Shown here in pieces: positions 45,837-54,277 of a stretch of DNA of 64,000 nt. The notes below the pieces were generated by a model. That model was not told the DNA's origin. It worked only from the letters and a program-made list of their open reading frames with translations, and ran no database searches. The stretch's first letter is position 1. The number at the start of each line of letters is the position of its first letter. Position numbers and translations under genes: made by a program. The stretch is from Hoeflea prorocentri (GTDB lineage: Bacteria > Pseudomonadota > Alphaproteobacteria > Rhizobiales > Rhizobiaceae): assembly GCF_027944115.1 (NCBI RefSeq), contig NZ_JAPJZI010000001.1:1116001-1180000 (forward strand). The letters are read 5' to 3'.

Positions 45837-46228
45837 CGGCACTGGCCCTTATTACAATTGGGGCAGGTTGGCCGCCAAGGAGTAGCCGTATCGTGATATT
45901 CGCCTCTCAGTGCGGCATCGAAATCGCGGTCCCTGCAATGTGAAGACCCTGTAGGCCAGGTGCCTGTCCATCCTTGACGAAAGTCAAGATGCTTCGCGGC
46001 TCCAGGGCCGAAACCTGACAGAGCCTGATGGATCACACGGATGGAAGGTGCCCTGAGGAGGTAGTGAAGCTTACATTGTGAGTTTTTGTTTGTCTTACCT
46101 CCGGCCCTTCGTGCTAAGACGGCTTGCACAATTGCCGCACCTGATTTTTGCGACATGTGCTGCTTTCGGTTGTTTTGCAAATCATCTGAATATTTTTGGT
46201 GCGTTCTTTAAAGGCACCCGGGGTCCTT
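45837..46228. other. Intergenic region of about 390 bases between nnrS and the cyclase gene
   Basis: The region holds the nnrS promoter side with the box at 45974-45987 and, on the right, the AT-rich promoter side of the cyclase gene. No further ORF, RNA gene or terminator could be supported. Confidence 0.5.
45974..45987. promoter_or_regulatory. Crp/Fnr (NNR-type) box upstream of nnrS
   Basis: TTGAC-GAAA-GTCAA has the same half-sites as the nosR box (TTGAC and GTCAA) and only a different 4-base spacer. A class II start would be near 45939, giving a leader of about 100 bases before nnrS. The divergent cyclase gene lies 240 bases away, so control of that gene by the same site is possible but not indicated by spacing. 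Confidence 0.8.
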
Positions 46229-47884
46229 ATGAATACATCCGCCGAGAATGCCGGAAGCGCAGGCAAAGGAAGCCTGCCTTTGTCTGAAAACTCGAATGTG
46301 TTCGACAGAAGCAGCCGCCTCTTGCTTGAAAAGCCATACTGGATCGCCGTGGCCGTCGTGCTGGCGCTTATTCTCCTGCCGGTCGCCGTTTGGCTTGATC
46401 TCAGGCATCTGTCCAATGAGTCATTGATGCGACAGGCAAATGATCTCAATGCCGTCATATCAGAGATCCGCAGCTACTATGCCAGAAACGTTGTGGGACG
46501 CATTCAGCAAAACGGTGGCGAAACCACCATTGCTCACAATTACGAAGAGATTGACGGTGGCGTTCCCATTCCCGCGACGCTGTCGATTGAACTTGGAGCG
46601 ATCGTCGGCACCAAGGGAGACAATATTCGTTATCGATTTGTGTCAGATGAGGTGTTTGAACGCCGGACGAGGCAAAGGCTTGACGCATTTGAAGCAGCGG
46701 CGCTGTCTTCGTTTCGTGAGGCGCACGCATCCGAAGGTGATACAGTTACCGAGATTTCCGGTTCACTGCTTGAGCGGCAGATCCGAATAGCGGTGCCTGT
46801 CATTATGGGGCAATCGTGTGTCACCTGCCACAACGGCCATCCCGAAAGCCCCAGAAAGGACTGGAAGGTCGGCGACGTTCGCGGCATTCAGGCGATTACG
46901 GTCGTTCAGCCGCTGGCCACAAATCTGTTCTCTTTTAAATATCTGCTCGCCTACCTGCTTGGGGCCGGTTTCGTGGGTATCGCCTTCATCGCGCTGCAAT
47001 GGCGACAAGGCAAACAATTCCTGATCGTCAATAACGAACTGGAAGAGGCAAATTCCTTTCTGGCGTCCGTCTCCCTGAAAATATCAAAGTATTTGTCGCC
47101 ACAAGTCTACAAGTCGATTTTCAGCGGTGAACGCGATGCCGTCATTTCGACTGAGCGCAAGAAACTGACGATCTTCTTTTCCGATATCAAGGATTTCACG
47201 GTGACAACCGAGCGATTGCAGCCGGAAGAACTCACCCGTCTCCTCAATGAGTATTTTACCGAAATGACCAGCATCGCCCAGGCGCATGGAGCAACGGTCG
47301 ACAAATTCATCGGTGATGCGATCCTTGCCTTTTTCGGAGACCCTGAAACGAAAGGCGCGGCTGAAGATGCACGGGCCTGTTTGAATATGGCCATCGCAAT
47401 GCAGCGACGCATGGCCGAGCTTTGCCAGGAATGGCGCAAGCGTGGGATCGAAAATCCTTTTCAGGTGCGCATGGGTATCAATACCGGCTATTGCAATGTC
47501 GGAAATTTCGGCAGTGAAGACCGCATGGACTATACAATCATCGGAGCGGAGGCGAACCTTGCCGCGCGGCTTCAGTCGATTGCGGAACCCGGAGGTATTG
47601 TCCTGAGCTACGAGACATTCGCGCTCGTCGACGACATGGTGCGCGCCCGTCCGCTGGAGCCGATTACGCTGAAGGGCATCAGCCGCAAAGTTGTGCCTTA
47701 CGCGGTTGTAGACGTTCCTTCTGCAGAAACGAAACAGCAAGTGCTTGAGGAAAATACCGGACGGTTTCATCTCCGTGTGAATTTCGACGGAATGGAACTC
47801 AATGAAGAACGGCAGATCGAGGCGGCTTTGAAATCGGCCCTAGACCAGCTCAGGAGACGACGTCCGCAATCGGGTTCAGCATAA
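46229..47884 (+). CDS. Adenylate cyclase with periplasmic DUF3365 (Tll0287-like) haem-motif domain
   Basis: The 551-residue protein has a first helix at residues 37-57, a periplasmic domain of the DUF3365 type with one haem-binding motif CVTCH at 197-201 (followed by NGHPESP), a second helix near 238-257 and a C-terminal class III cyclase domain. Metal ligands Asp319 (FFSDIKDF) and Asp363 (KFIGDAILAFFGDP), Lys359 and the later DYTIIGAEANLAARLQ with Asn and Arg point to ATP as substrate. The ATG at 46229 is used; TTG 46196 is an alternative. The gene is divergent from nnrS, suggesting that redox state or NO is turned into cAMP. Confidence 0.9.
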   Translation: MNTSAENAGSAGKGSLPLSENSNVFDRSSRLLLEKPYWIAVAVVLALILLPVAVWLDLRHLSNESLMRQANDLNAVISEIRSYYARNVVGRIQQNGGETTIAHNYEEIDGGVPIPATLSIELGAIVGTKGDNIRYRFVSDEVFERRTRQRLDAFEAAALSSFREAHASEGDTVTEISGSLLERQIRIAVPVIMGQSCVTCHNGHPESPRKDWKVGDVRGIQAITVVQPLATNLFSFKYLLAYLLGAGFVGIAFIALQWRQGKQFLIVNNELEEANSFLASVSLKISKYLSPQVYKSIFSGERDAVISTERKKLTIFFSDIKDFTVTTERLQPEELTRLLNEYFTEMTSIAQAHGATVDKFIGDAILAFFGDPETKGAAEDARACLNMAIAMQRRMAELCQEWRKRGIENPFQVRMGINTGYCNVGNFGSEDRMDYTIIGAEANLAARLQSIAEPGGIVLSYETFALVDDMVRARPLEPITLKGISRKVVPYAVVDVPSAETKQQVLEENTGRFHLRVNFDGMELNEERQIEAALKSALDQLRRRRPQSGSA

Positions 47885-47930
47885 CCCGCATTGCCAACCA
47901 GTTTGATGTCTTCTTTACGGCAGATGTAAC

Positions 47931-49379
47931 TCAGGTTGCGCTGCGCAAGCGCATTTTGACGAGTTTCGGCTCCAGATAGGTCTCAAGCGCTTCCGGCCCC
48001 AGTTCACGGCCGTTACCGCTCATTTTCCAACCGCCAAATGGTGCCTGCAACTCGCTTACATCGTTGACATTGATGCCGACACCGCCACACTCGATCCGAT
48101 CGGCGATGGTCCACATCCGATCGAGATCCTTGCCGTAAATATAGGCGGCGAGACCGTAGGTCGGACCATTGGCCATGTCGATCATTTCGTCCACATTTTC
48201 GAACGGAGCAACTGCGGCAAGGGGGCCGTAGGTTTCGCTGCACATCGGAAGCGAGTTGAGCGGGGCATCGCCGATGAGAGTTGGCCGATAGAAATGGCCC
48301 GCCGAAAAGGCGCTGTCCTCCGGACGCTTTCCGCCTGCCAGCAGCTTCCCGCCCTTTGCCAGTGCATCCGTCTTGTGTTGTTCCACACGCTCGATGACCG
48401 AGGCGTTCAGCACCGGTCCGTATTCGACGCCAGGGTCTATGCCGTGGCCAAGGACAGTTGCTTCGGTAAGCTCCGCCATGATCGAGCAAAACTCGCCATA
48501 GACGGATTTGTCGACCAGAACTCGATTCACGGTGATGCAGATCTGGCCCATGTTGGAGAAGGATCGCCGGTGGGCAGCTTTTGCCGCTTCCTGAAGATCG
48601 GCATCCGCCATCACGATGAGCGGCGCGTTGCCGCCAAGCTCGAGACAGAGTTTTTTCAGGTTCCCGGCCGCATTGCGCATGATGTCCTGACCGGCGGCGA
48701 TGGAGGCGGTGGCGGACAAGGCCCGTATCCTGTCATGGCGGGCGAGGGCGGCGCCGGCAACCGGGCCATGCCCCGGTATATCGGCCAGTGCGCCGTCCGG
48801 TATGCCGGCTTCGTGCAGGCAATCGACAAGCATGGCGATTGCAAGGGGCGTTTCAGGCGGCGATTTGACAATCAGCGGACAACCGGCGGCAATCGCCGGA
48901 CCCACCTTCCAGCAATAGAGGTCGACCGGGTAATTCCACGGCACGATTGCGGCGGCGACACCGATTGGATGGTAGGAAACGATATTCTTTATGCCCGGCG
49001 CCATGGCTGGCCTCAGCGTTCCCCAGATGCGGGTTGCTTCTTGGGCGTAGTAACGCAACACGGTCGCGCCGAAGAGGATTTCCTTCCGGTTGTCGGCAAC
49101 TGGCTTGCCCTGTTCGCGCGTCAGCAACCGGGCCATGTCATCGGCGCGTTTCTCGATGAGATGCGCAGCCCGGTTGAGGATTGCGGCCCTTTCGTCGGGT
49201 AACATGGCCGCCATCTGCGGCGCCGCGCGTTCTGCTGCCTGCACCGCCTCATCAACCGTGCCCTCATCGGCCAGAAGGGTTGAGCCGACGTGGTCACCCG
49301 TTGCCGGATCCGCTATTGCGAGGCGCTCGAGCCCGGAACGCATTTGCCATTTGCCGTCAATAAATACACCGCGGTCCAT
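47931..49379 (-). CDS. Aldehyde dehydrogenase (NAD(P)-dependent)
   Basis: The 482-residue enzyme is a full ALDH: PWNYPVDLYCWKVGPAIAAGC cofactor loop, KSPPETPLAIAML, the Glu in LCLELGGNAPLIV (about residue 250) and the catalytic Cys in NMGQICITVNRVLVD (about 285), ending with MSGNGRELGPEALETYLEPK. It resembles succinate-semialdehyde and related dehydrogenases. GAGG lies before the ATG. It is the last gene of the nucleoside operon, 11 bases after the SIS gene, and may oxidise an aldehyde released from the sugar part of the imported compound. Confidence 0.9.
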   Translation of the reverse strand: MDRGVFIDGKWQMRSGLERLAIADPATGDHVGSTLLADEGTVDEAVQAAERAAPQMAAMLPDERAAILNRAAHLIEKRADDMARLLTREQGKPVADNRKEILFGATVLRYYAQEATRIWGTLRPAMAPGIKNIVSYHPIGVAAAIVPWNYPVDLYCWKVGPAIAAGCPLIVKSPPETPLAIAMLVDCLHEAGIPDGALADIPGHGPVAGAALARHDRIRALSATASIAAGQDIMRNAAGNLKKLCLELGGNAPLIVMADADLQEAAKAAHRRSFSNMGQICITVNRVLVDKSVYGEFCSIMAELTEATVLGHGIDPGVEYGPVLNASVIERVEQHKTDALAKGGKLLAGGKRPEDSAFSAGHFYRPTLIGDAPLNSLPMCSETYGPLAAVAPFENVDEMIDMANGPTYGLAAYIYGKDLDRMWTIADRIECGGVGINVNDVSELQAPFGGWKMSGNGRELGPEALETYLEPKLVKMRLRSAT

Positions 49380-49390
49380 ACCGGTCTACC

Positions 49391-50158
49391 TCAACGCATC
49401 TTCAGCCGGCGCCAGAGCTCGGCGTAGTTTTTGTCGTTCTGCTTGTTGGCCTCGGCCTTTTCAGCCGTGTTGGGACTAACCATGACAAAGGGCTCATGGC
49501 CCTTTTCGACAAGGATTTCGGCAGTTGCGGCGTTGATGGCCTGACCAACAGCAATGGCGATGGATGTCGATGTCGCGCCGACCCGGTATTTCAGTCCCTC
49601 TATCTCAATTCCTGCATCGCCCTTCGGGACGCCTGTGTCGATGACGACATCGGCGAGTTCGAAAAGACGCTTGCCGCAGGTGTGGCGGGACGGCGTGGAT
49701 GACGAGTGCGGCACGGAGGTCACGCCGATCAGTTTCATGCCGCGTTCCTTCGCATCGACGGCGATGTCGAGCGTCACCGCGTTCAAGCCGGAATGGGAGA
49801 AAATGAGCATGGCATCGCCCGGCACAGTCTGATGCGAGGACAAAATAGCGTCGCCATAGCCTTCCTGTCCGTGGATGAAGCGGTATTGCCTTGCACCGCC
49901 ATCGCCGAGGACGCGGTGGAAGGAGATCATCGAGCTTTCGACGATGGGGCGAAATCCGGTAACCGTGCCGGTGCGCGGAAACATCTCCATCGCCGCGAAA
50001 GAGCCGTGCCCGGTCCCGAAGGTGAAGACGAGCTTGTCGTCCATGATTGCCGCTGCGCAGATTTCTGCGGCTTGCGAGATCGCGTCAGCCTGGGTGTCCG
50101 AAACTTTCTGCAGTCTTTCGATGACCGTGTTGAGGTAGCGCTGGGAGATATTCGTCAT
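49391..50158 (-). CDS. SIS domain sugar-phosphate isomerase/binding protein
   Basis: The 255-residue protein has the SIS fold: LVFTFGTGHGSFAAMEM (phosphosugar loop near residues 38-55), AMLIFSHSGLNAVTLDIAVDAKERGMKLIGVTS and a closing GATSTSIAIAVGQAINAATAEILV. It belongs to the sugar isomerase domain group (UPF0309-like) and likely isomerises or senses a phosphorylated sugar. The start at 50158 follows CCGGAG. It lies between the nucleoside phosphorylase and aldehyde dehydrogenase genes, so a pentose or deoxy-pentose phosphate is a reasonable substrate guess. Confidence 0.82.
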   Translation of the reverse strand: MTNISQRYLNTVIERLQKVSDTQADAISQAAEICAAAIMDDKLVFTFGTGHGSFAAMEMFPRTGTVTGFRPIVESSMISFHRVLGDGGARQYRFIHGQEGYGDAILSSHQTVPGDAMLIFSHSGLNAVTLDIAVDAKERGMKLIGVTSVPHSSSTPSRHTCGKRLFELADVVIDTGVPKGDAGIEIEGLKYRVGATSTSIAIAVGQAINAATAEILVEKGHEPFVMVSPNTAEKAEANKQNDKNYAELWRRLKMR

Positions 50159-50192
50159 TGCGGCTCCGGTTTCCGTATGAAGTCCATCCGGT

Positions 50193-50930
50193 TCAGAGGA
50201 GGGATGAAAGCCCGTCGAGGGCGGTTTGAAAAAGCTGCTTCTCGCCTTGCGAGAGCTTTTCAAGCGGCAGCTTTTCCTGGGTGAGCGCGTCGACCGTGCC
50301 TAGGCAAAGGGTCGCACAGGAGACGTTGAGAGCGGTGGCGGCGGCAAGCAGCGCCGAGGTTTCCATATCGATGGCCAGGACATTCCGAGCGGCCAGTCTT
50401 TCACGGTTCGTGCTGGCCCTTGCACGCCCTTCTTCGTCTATGCCGAACATGTCCCGGTAAAAGGCGTCGAAGGTGGCATAAAGGCCGCGAATGGTCGAAA
50501 GGCCGTTGCGCGATGCTGCGTCGTCGATGGCATCGGCCAACCCGGTGTCGGCCATGAACGTGTCAGTGCCGCTAGCATAGGCTGCGGATGTGCCGTCAAA
50601 GCCGAGCGCTGCGTCGCTGATCATCAGATCACCCGGCTTGCCGGGCGCAAAATACATGGCTGTGCCAATGCGCAGGAAGCGCGTGACACCGAGGTCTGCC
50701 AGTTCGTGCAGCACGATTGTGGCGATGGGAGCACCCATGCCGAAGGCGGTGACGGTTATGGTTTTCCCGCCGAACCGGCCGGTGACGGTCTTCAAGCCGC
50801 GCGACACCGGGAGGAATGTCGGCTCCTCCAACAGCTGCGCTATCCGGTCTACGCGGTCGGGATCGCCGATGAGTATTGCCCGGTCGCCGATGTCCTCCGC
50901 ACTGAGATCAAGATACCAGGCTCGTTTCAT
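50193..50930 (-). CDS. Nucleoside phosphorylase (uridine phosphorylase type)
   Basis: The 245-residue protein shows the NP-I family motifs: ILIGDPDRVDRIA (phosphate-binding GDPxR) near residue 20, FLRIGTAMYFAPGKPGDLMIS near 85 and the purine/pyrimidine site LAIDMETSALLAAA near 190. It would cleave an imported nucleoside with phosphate to a base and ribose-1-phosphate. Whether the base is a purine or a pyrimidine cannot be fixed from sequence. It overlaps the PfkB kinase gene by ATGA. Confidence 0.88.
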   Translation of the reverse strand: MKRAWYLDLSAEDIGDRAILIGDPDRVDRIAQLLEEPTFLPVSRGLKTVTGRFGGKTITVTAFGMGAPIATIVLHELADLGVTRFLRIGTAMYFAPGKPGDLMISDAALGFDGTSAAYASGTDTFMADTGLADAIDDAASRNGLSTIRGLYATFDAFYRDMFGIDEEGRARASTNRERLAARNVLAIDMETSALLAAATALNVSCATLCLGTVDALTQEKLPLEKLSQGEKQLFQTALDGLSSLL

Positions 50931-51772
50931 AACCGTCTCCTCGAAAGTCTTTGCCTCAGCAATGCTGCAACCTCCTCGATCCCCGTCGTCGCAGCAGCGA
51001 CGGGATTGGTTTGTCCTGACATTTCAGCAGCGATGTAGGCGCCGGCCAGCGTATCGCCGGCGCCGGTGGTATCGCGCGCGTCCACCGCTGAAACGGGCAC
51101 CACCGTGTCAATTCCCTGACCGCAAACGCGCACACCGTTCGGGCCGTTGGTTTCGACAACAATCGCGCTGCTGCCGACTTTGCCGATGAGAGAACGCTCA
51201 GATGCATTGCAGAAAATAACATCGGCTTGTGGCGAGAGGGCTTCAAGAACTGCCGGGGTGAAGCAGTTCAGGTCAGATTTGAGCACACAGTACAGGCGTG
51301 CGCCATCGGGGCGCAGGGACAGGATTTCCTGCATCAAATGCGGTGGCCCGACAGAGATGCAAAGATGCGTTGATGCCCGGATGAGGTCGCGCTGCGCCTG
51401 GTTGAGGCGTTCTTCGCCCGCCAGTGCCGGATCGAACAGGCAGGCACAAGTGCCGTCGGCCTGATAGGCCAGAACGGCGGACGGTGTCGGTCGTCCATCC
51501 AGCATGGCGACCCCGTCTATGCGGACATCGTTGTCATAGAGCTGATTTGTGTAGAATTTGCCGTCGGCCCCGCCACCGATCCATGTGACCGCATAGGCTG
51601 TCTCTCCGGCATTGGCCGCCGCCATGGCAACATAGGCCGGGCATCCGCCGAGCCTTGGCCATGCATCCGGATCGCGATGGTCCGCTATTGTCGTGCGGTC
51701 GCCGGCAATCTGGCCTGAAAGACCCATCACATAGTCGAGGCTCGCATAGCCGGTGACGACAAGCGTGCTCAT
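50927..51772 (-). CDS. PfkB family carbohydrate/nucleoside kinase
   Basis: The 281-residue kinase has an N-terminal WPRLGGCPAYVAMAAANAG substrate loop and the C-terminal PfkB signature DTTGAGDTLAGAYIAAE with the catalytic Asp in GAGD. PfkB enzymes phosphorylate ribose, fructose-phosphate, nucleosides or ribose-1-phosphate. The start at 51772 overlaps the cysteine hydrolase stop; the longer reading to 51892 runs inside that gene. In this operon it could act on the sugar-1-phosphate made by the phosphorylase or on the nucleoside itself. Confidence 0.88.
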   Translation of the reverse strand: MSTLVVTGYASLDYVMGLSGQIAGDRTTIADHRDPDAWPRLGGCPAYVAMAAANAGETAYAVTWIGGGADGKFYTNQLYDNDVRIDGVAMLDGRPTPSAVLAYQADGTCACLFDPALAGEERLNQAQRDLIRASTHLCISVGPPHLMQEILSLRPDGARLYCVLKSDLNCFTPAVLEALSPQADVIFCNASERSLIGKVGSSAIVVETNGPNGVRVCGQGIDTVVPVSAVDARDTTGAGDTLAGAYIAAEMSGQTNPVAAATTGIEEVAALLRQRLSRRRL

Positions 51773-52323
51773 GCCAGCAACTCCGCTGCTTCTTGCGTGG
51801 TGACAAGCCGGCCAAGGTAGCGCTCGATATCTTCCAACGAGGCGTCGGCAAGATGTTGCCTGTTGGAGTTTGTTGCGTCCTTGACGACGCAAACCTCAAA
51901 GCCGTGCGCAAATGCGTCCTGCGCCGTTGCGCGGACGCACACATTGGTTTTGACGCCGCAAAGGATCAGCCGTTCAACCGATTGCTCGGTCAGGAAAAGC
52001 GCCAGCTCCGTGGCGAAAAAGGCGCTGAACCGGCGTTTCTCGATTTCAATTTCCTGACCGTCGGAAAGAGGGCCGAAACCTTCGAAAAACTCCGCATGAA
52101 AACCGCCGCTGACGCAATGGCGCGGCAGGTGCTTGCTTTCAAAGTCATCGAAATTCCGGCGGTGCCGGTCGGCGACATGGACTATGAGCGTGCCTGTTGA
52201 ACGGGCCTTGGCGATCAACGTCAGGCAGTTGTCAACGACGTCTTGTGCGCCGTCATAGTAGTTTTCGCCATCGGGATGGAGAAAGGAGTTCTGCATGTCG
52301 ATGACGATCAGAGCGGTTTTCAT
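51769..52323 (-). CDS. Cysteine hydrolase, isochorismatase family
   Basis: The 184-residue protein shows the isochorismatase-fold triad: Asp in ALIVIDMQNSFL (residue 9), Lys in EKRRFSAFFATELA near 98 and the nucleophile Cys in NVCVRATAQDAFAHGF near 130. This fold includes nicotinamidase, ureidoacrylate and biuret amidases, all acting on amides or ureides. It overlaps the permease gene upstream and the kinase downstream, so it is part of the operon and may act on the base or a base fragment. The substrate is unknown. Confidence 0.88.
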   Translation of the reverse strand: MKTALIVIDMQNSFLHPDGENYYDGAQDVVDNCLTLIAKARSTGTLIVHVADRHRRNFDDFESKHLPRHCVSGGFHAEFFEGFGPLSDGQEIEIEKRRFSAFFATELALFLTEQSVERLILCGVKTNVCVRATAQDAFAHGFEVCVVKDATNSNRQHLADASLEDIERYLGRLVTTQEAAELLA

Positions 52324-53219
52324 GCCAGCTGATCCTTTGTCCTGCGATTGCGCCAGCCGGCGATGCACAGCGCCACCAAGACCATCAGATAGGGAATAGT
52401 TCCGATAAGTTTGGGTGGCAGCCCCGCCGTCTGCATACGGATCTGTGTTGCGTCCAGGAAGCCGAAGAGAAGGCAGACGAGGGCAGTGGTCACCGGCCGG
52501 TCGCGGCCGAAATAGAAAGCTGCCAGGGCGATGAAACCTCGCCCGGCGGTCAGGCCCTCATTAAAAAGGCCGATTGAGGCAAGGGCCAGATGTGCGCCTG
52601 CAAGGCCCGAGAAGAACCCGGCGAACATTGTCGTGCCGTCTTGTACCCTCAGCTCCGATATGCCCATCGCATGTGCGACCTTCGGCGCGTTGCCCGTGGC
52701 GCGGACCCGCAAGCCGGCGCGGGTATTGGCCAACGCCCATGGCAGGCAAAGGACTGTGAGCCAAGCGAAAATGGTGAGTGGGTCCAACCGTGAAAGGGTC
52801 AGTCCGACGATGGGGATATCCTTGACCCCGTCGCCGAATATATGGGGCAACAGGGCGACATCCTGCAGGCGGAGCGTTCCGCTGGAATCGTAGAACCAGT
52901 TGAGGATAAAGCCGAGCACACCGGCAACAAGAACGTTGAGACCGAGACCGGCGACGATCATATTGGCTCCGGCCCGGGTGATGACCAGCGAAAAGACGAG
53001 GCCGACCGATGCGCCAACGAATGCAGCAGCCAGTATTGCGGCAAACCAGTTTCCGGTAGCTGACGACACCACGACCGCAACGAACGCGCCTGCAAGCATC
53101 TTGGCGTCGAGTGCAATGTTGACGATGCCGCCCTGGCGATTGACCAGCCCGCCCATGGCAGCGAGCAGAATGGGGGTGGTGAGCGCTATCGAGGCGGCGA
53201 GAACCTGGTCGATAATCAT
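52320..53219 (-). CDS. ABC transporter permease for nucleosides (YufQ/NupQ-like)
   Basis: The 299-residue membrane protein has about eight hydrophobic helices and the BPD_transp_2 pattern of RbsC/NupQ permeases, with RQGGIVNIALDAKMLAGAFVAV near the N-terminus and LGLNVLVAGVLGFIL in the middle. The start at 53219 gives MIIDQVLAASIAL and overlaps the stop of the first permease (ATGA). The longer open frame to 53975 is a shadow of that gene. It pairs with the permease at 53216-54277. Confidence 0.92.
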   Translation of the reverse strand: MIIDQVLAASIALTTPILLAAMGGLVNRQGGIVNIALDAKMLAGAFVAVVVSSATGNWFAAILAAAFVGASVGLVFSLVITRAGANMIVAGLGLNVLVAGVLGFILNWFYDSSGTLRLQDVALLPHIFGDGVKDIPIVGLTLSRLDPLTIFAWLTVLCLPWALANTRAGLRVRATGNAPKVAHAMGISELRVQDGTTMFAGFFSGLAGAHLALASIGLFNEGLTAGRGFIALAAFYFGRDRPVTTALVCLLFGFLDATQIRMQTAGLPPKLIGTIPYLMVLVALCIAGWRNRRTKDQLA

Positions 53220-54277
53220 TTGCTCCTCCGCCTGCGCAGAGCAAATCGTCCGATTTCCACGACCGCGAAGATCATCACGGTTCCTTCGATAATGTTGACG
53301 ATATCGAGGGGAATATCGGAGAAGAGTTGAACGGTGGTTCCGGCAGATGCCAGCGCACCGAACAGGATGGCCCCAAGCAAGATACCGACCGCCGTGTTGC
53401 GCCCGAGAAGCGCGACGGCCATGCCGGTAAAGCCGTATCCGGGCGAGAAGCCGTCGGCGAAACGGTGCAACTGGCCAAGCGCGTGGGAGGCGCCGCCAAT
53501 GCCGGCCACGATGCCAGACAGGATCATGACGGCAATGATTGTCCGGGGTATGGAGATGCCCACGGCGCGGGAGAAGCGTTTGTTGAGACCGACCAGCGCA
53601 CTTTCGAAACCGTAAGCGGTGCGTGTCGACCACAGCCCGTAGGCGGCGAGGACAACGAGGCCGATCAGAAAGCCGCCATGCAATGTGGATGGCGGCAGAA
53701 GCCTTGGCAGTTGGGCGGCCTCGTGAACCAGCGGCGTAACATTGTTTCCGGAGATTTCGGACAGTAGAGGTCCGTTGACCAGATAACCCGTAATGCCGAG
53801 CGCGACGAAGTTGAGCATCAAGGTGGAGACGACTTCGTCCACATCGAAGCGCGCCAGCAGGTAGCCGGGGATATAAAGCCAGAGCGCGCCGCAGATCGCT
53901 GCGAACAGGAGCGCCAGCGGTATCAGGGAAAACCCGAAGGATGCGGAGAGCGAAAAGCCGATAAATGCACCGCACAGACCGCCGATCACAAAGGCGCCTT
54001 CCACGCCGACATTGAAGACGCCGGACCGGAAACAGACCGCCGTTGCCACCCCGGTAAAGAGCAATGGCGTTGCGGCTGAAAGCGTTGCGGAAATGCGTCG
54101 TGTCGAGCCGAATGACTCTTGCACCATGAGCGTGAAGGTATCCACGGGGTTCTGACCGACGGCAAGCAGAATGATAGACGCAACGACAAGGGCAACAATA
54201 AAGGGAAATGCCAGGCCGAAGCCGCGCTCAAGCCATGCTGCGAACCGGAATCTTTGCGGGAGCGCGACCTCAGACAT
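53216..54277 (-). CDS. ABC transporter permease for nucleosides (YufP/NupP-like)
   Basis: The 353-residue protein has a cytoplasmic N-terminus, then nine or so helices with the family landmarks AVCFRSGVFNVGVEGAFVIGG near residue 85 and YGFTGMAVALLGRNTAVGILLGAILFGAL near 280. These are typical of BMP-dependent nucleoside importers. It overlaps the ATPase gene upstream by 8 bases and the second permease downstream by ATGA. Confidence 0.92.
   Translation of the reverse strand: MSEVALPQRFRFAAWLERGFGLAFPFIVALVVASIILLAVGQNPVDTFTLMVQESFGSTRRISATLSAATPLLFTGVATAVCFRSGVFNVGVEGAFVIGGLCGAFIGFSLSASFGFSLIPLALLFAAICGALWLYIPGYLLARFDVDEVVSTLMLNFVALGITGYLVNGPLLSEISGNNVTPLVHEAAQLPRLLPPSTLHGGFLIGLVVLAAYGLWSTRTAYGFESALVGLNKRFSRAVGISIPRTIIAVMILSGIVAGIGGASHALGQLHRFADGFSPGYGFTGMAVALLGRNTAVGILLGAILFGALASAGTTVQLFSDIPLDIVNIIEGTVMIFAVVEIGRFALRRRRSK

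Noticed and set aside
47931-52323. Pseudouridine degradation as the role of the nucleoside operon
   Set aside because: A PfkB kinase is present, but no pseudouridine-5'-phosphate glycosidase (PsuG) is seen, and a nucleoside phosphorylase would not be needed.
53220-53975. N-terminal extension of the second nucleoside permease
   Set aside because: It is out of frame inside the first permease gene; the ATGA overlap at 53216-53219 gives the natural start.
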